In this document: piece by piece, positions 61,891 through 64,000 of the stretch
Position numbering within the stretch: the stretch's first letter is position 1
How the letters are laid out: the number at the start of each line of letters is the position of its first letter
Origin: Bugula neritina
Lineage: Eukaryota; Bryozoa; Gymnolaemata; Cheilostomatida; Bugulidae
DNA: 64,000 nucleotides
Reading direction: 5' to 3'
NCBI GenBank assembly: GCA_964035545.1
Contig: OZ037765.1
Span: 21,212,495 to 21,276,494 of the forward strand
Position numbers and translations under genes: made by a program
Notes under the pieces: generated by a model
The model's input: only the letters and a program-made list of their open reading frames with translations
Told to the model about the DNA's origin: nothing
The model's database searches: none

Positions 61891-63167
61891 TTATTATACA
61901 TAAGATGGTTTTATTCAGCAGATAAAATGTATTTAGATTTTAAAGAATGTATAAATACAGATCAACATCAAAATCTTTTATTCATTTTTAAGCAAAGATT
62001 TGAATAGAAGCCTTAGCCAGGCTTTGAATGCACGTGAATAGCCACATGCGCTTTAAAAGGTATTTAGTATTAATCTAGACGATTAAAGTGAACTTTTCTG
62101 GAGTTATAACTCTCACATTCCATCTAGTCTAGGCAGAGAGGAATAGTTAATTGCAGGACTCCGTTTCATATCCCAAGAGCTTATATTCCATTATTTATAA
62201 CCTTGTAGACGGAGGGAACCCAGAATAAACAATATTTAAATAAATATTTTATGCAATGGGGCCCGTCTTTCCTGCTTATACTTTAAAGCTTGTAGAAGGT
62301 AATCTTGCACCTTCTTTTCTTGACCATGTAACACTACCATAATAATATGCACAATACATTAAACCTTTGTATAGTGAAGACAGTTGTTGTATTATGTTAT
62401 CAAATAGCAATAGATTGTGCATATCAAGTTGATACTATTCTTCTCAGCAAGTTTGAGTGACACTCTTCCACTTTTTAGGCACTCTTTTTTGATGCTACTA
62501 CATTTTCCTACTCACTAATCAAGTGCATGCTCTAGGTATGTTGACCTTTTGAGATAAATTTTGTTCTACGTTATGCTTTAGGTTTGAAGGACAAATTCTT
62601 TCTTCCTAATGTTAATGTGTGTGTATATAAAAGTAGGTTGGGCTGCAATAAACTGCTGCGTTAATACAATCCTCCGCCATGAATGATGTGATGTATATTT
62701 TAGTAGAGGCAATGTTTGACCTTATACTGGTAATCTAGCCTGGCAAGTATTATCTTTAGAATTCGTGTAGATTATAGCAATATTTAATGTATTGTTTGAA
62801 CAGTGATAACGCTGAATATCCTAGCCTTTCTATGAGAACCCTTAATACCGGTTGTAAAAGCTCTTAAAATATTCATTAGCTAAGTTGACAGGTTGTCAAC
62901 TTTATTCCTTTGAATAAAAGATAAAGGGATTAAAATTTGGCTAATCTAAATGGTTTTATTCAAGAGCAAACATCGTATGTTGCAAATAATATGGGTCTTT
63001 TGTTTAGCCGAAGCTAAATTGAATTTGCACAGTCATTGGCTGAATAGGGAAAACCGCAGTAAGCCTTTACGATCAACAACGAATGTTCTATTAATATAGA
63101 GGATTAGCGTTGAGTTGAATAAAGTTCACTACAATTATAACGGGAGTGAAGTTAATACTAACCCTTC

Positions 63168-63183
63168 ATTGGTCAGTCCGCCC
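63168..63183 (+). promoter_or_regulatory. Promoter-like patch: inverted CCAAT box plus GC box
   Basis: ATTGG (63168-63172) and CCGCCC (63178-63183) lie ten bases apart in a locally CpG-richer stretch, about 155 bases before the ATG at 63338. These are common elements of TATA-less animal promoters. With only two short words the support is weak. Confidence 0.25.
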
Positions 63184-63337
63184 ATGTGTATTGAACTGCG
63201 AGGTCGCGTTTAAGAGCTAAGCTACAGATAAAGCATATAGATTATTGCTAGTAGGTGGTGGTGCATTGGATTGTGTCATTACCTATTTTATTACTCTTTA
63301 TGGTTTTGATCGGCCTGCTTGCATTCAGAGAGATACT

Positions 63338-63362
63338 ATGAGTACTTCCTTAAATGGCGATG
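63338..63362 (+). CDS. Possible first coding exon of an unidentified gene running off the window
   Basis: ATG at 63338 encodes MSTSLNGD and is followed by a good 5' splice site, G|GTGAGT, at 63363. A promoter-like patch lies 155 bases upstream. The peptide is too short to identify and no further exon is seen before 64000. It may be chance. Confidence 0.2.
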
Positions 63363-63689
63363 GTGAGTTTTTATTACTTCTAGTTTATCGGATTAAATAT
63401 ATCAGCTAAAAGCAGAAATTAACCATAAACTGTGATGCTTATTATACATTTGCTTTAGTAACTATGTTTATGAATAAATTGCCCATGGTAAATAATGGCA
63501 ATTTTACATCTTTTGGACTAACATTCAAAAACATTTGTATAAATTCTAGGATGCAATAAAATTGTAAAAACAATACAATCCATTATTATTTTGTGGTATT
63601 TTGTTTAATCTGTTAGCCAAGGGTTACTGTGCCTAATTTAAGATGTCAACCTGGTGCATCTTCATACTTTTATTATATTTAATATTTAA

Positions 63690-63735
63690 TATTTAGTAAT
63701 ACTAATAGTAATAGTGATAGTAATAGTAGATTGTG
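63690..63735. repeat. Short TAATACTAATAG simple-repeat block
   Basis: The words AGTAATACTAATAGTAAT and AGTGATAGTAATAG match the larger blocks elsewhere in the window. Confidence 0.6.
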
Positions 63736-64000
63736 AAGTGTGGTTGAATTTTATAGTTTACCTTTTTTACATTTTTACCTGTTCAGGCTAGACTAATTTC
63801 TTCAACTAAACAGATAAAATTTATAAGGATGCTTTTAAATTTGGTACAGTTCAACACTATAAATATCCTGTAAATAATCTGTTTCTTATTGATATTTCAT
63901 TATATTTTATATTGCATTTATAGTTATAGCTGAACTTCTCCATGTAGTCAATTTGTCGATTACTAGAACCATAGCTTCAAAATTAGGTGCATCCATTATT

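Larger units (their letters stand above)
52511..64000. other. Gene-poor region upstream of TM9SF1
   Basis: No exon with recognisable homology was found in 11.5 kb. It contains a 12-bp minisatellite (61508-61890), a short TAATAGTAAT block (63690-63735) and a promoter-like patch with a possible first exon near 63168-63362. The TM9SF1 promoter should lie just right of 52510. The rest is non-repetitive AT-rich sequence that could be regulatory or neutral. Confidence 0.55.

Noticed and set aside
61508-62007. Open frames of Cys-Val-Val-Tyr or Thr-Gln-Tyr repeats
   Set aside because: The 12-bp minisatellite period is divisible by three, so it stays open in several frames on both strands.

Overview
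This is an AT-rich, intron-rich nuclear window from an invertebrate animal. The six gene models all have clear metazoan counterparts. Introns mostly follow GT-AG and are a few hundred bases to a few kb long, and they carry a mariner remnant, a tRNA-derived SINE and many micro- and minisatellites. I cannot fix the phylum from sequence alone; a lophotrochozoan-type invertebrate is a guess. There are no operons, CRISPR arrays or prokaryotic features.

Layout, left to right. (1) 1-267, minus: the 5' coding part of a gene running off the left edge, probably the mitochondrial F1-ATPase assembly factor ATPAF1. (2) 268-3067: intergenic, with low-complexity TAATACTAATAG-like DNA, a long hairpin and a CCAAT-rich promoter candidate. 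(3) 3068-10508, plus: complete ATIC, the last two steps of de novo IMP synthesis; 12 exons, 595 aa. Its introns hold a decayed mariner, a SINE and a minisatellite that repeats one of the gene's own splice donors. (4) 10899-22714, minus: complete ANKIB1, an ankyrin-RBR E3 ubiquitin ligase; 19 coding exons, 1052 aa, tail-to-tail with ATIC. (5) 22715-27053: gene-free, rich in simple repeats and hairpins. (6) 27054-30990, plus: complete NT5C3-type pyrimidine 5'-nucleotidase; 7 exons, 348 aa. (7) 34101-37065, minus: RBM24/RBM38-type RNA-binding protein; 4 exons, 206 aa. (8) 37066-44110: intergenic, with a 702-base uninterrupted GT tract and a pair of 93-bp direct repeats. (9) 44111-52510, minus: complete TM9SF1; 15 exons, 590 aa. 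(10) 52511-64000: gene-poor, with a 12-bp minisatellite near 61.5 kb and a weak candidate first exon at 63338.

The genes are ordinary housekeeping or regulatory genes with unrelated jobs, so no functional cluster is implied. Exon joins were derived by hand: every join keeps phase and gives a protein close in length to the family. The most unusual observation is the 30-bp tandem array at the end of ATIC exon 6. It presents five in-frame GTGAGT splice donors, 30 bases apart, directly after the catalytic Lys-His motif. I found no convincing new multi-gene system.
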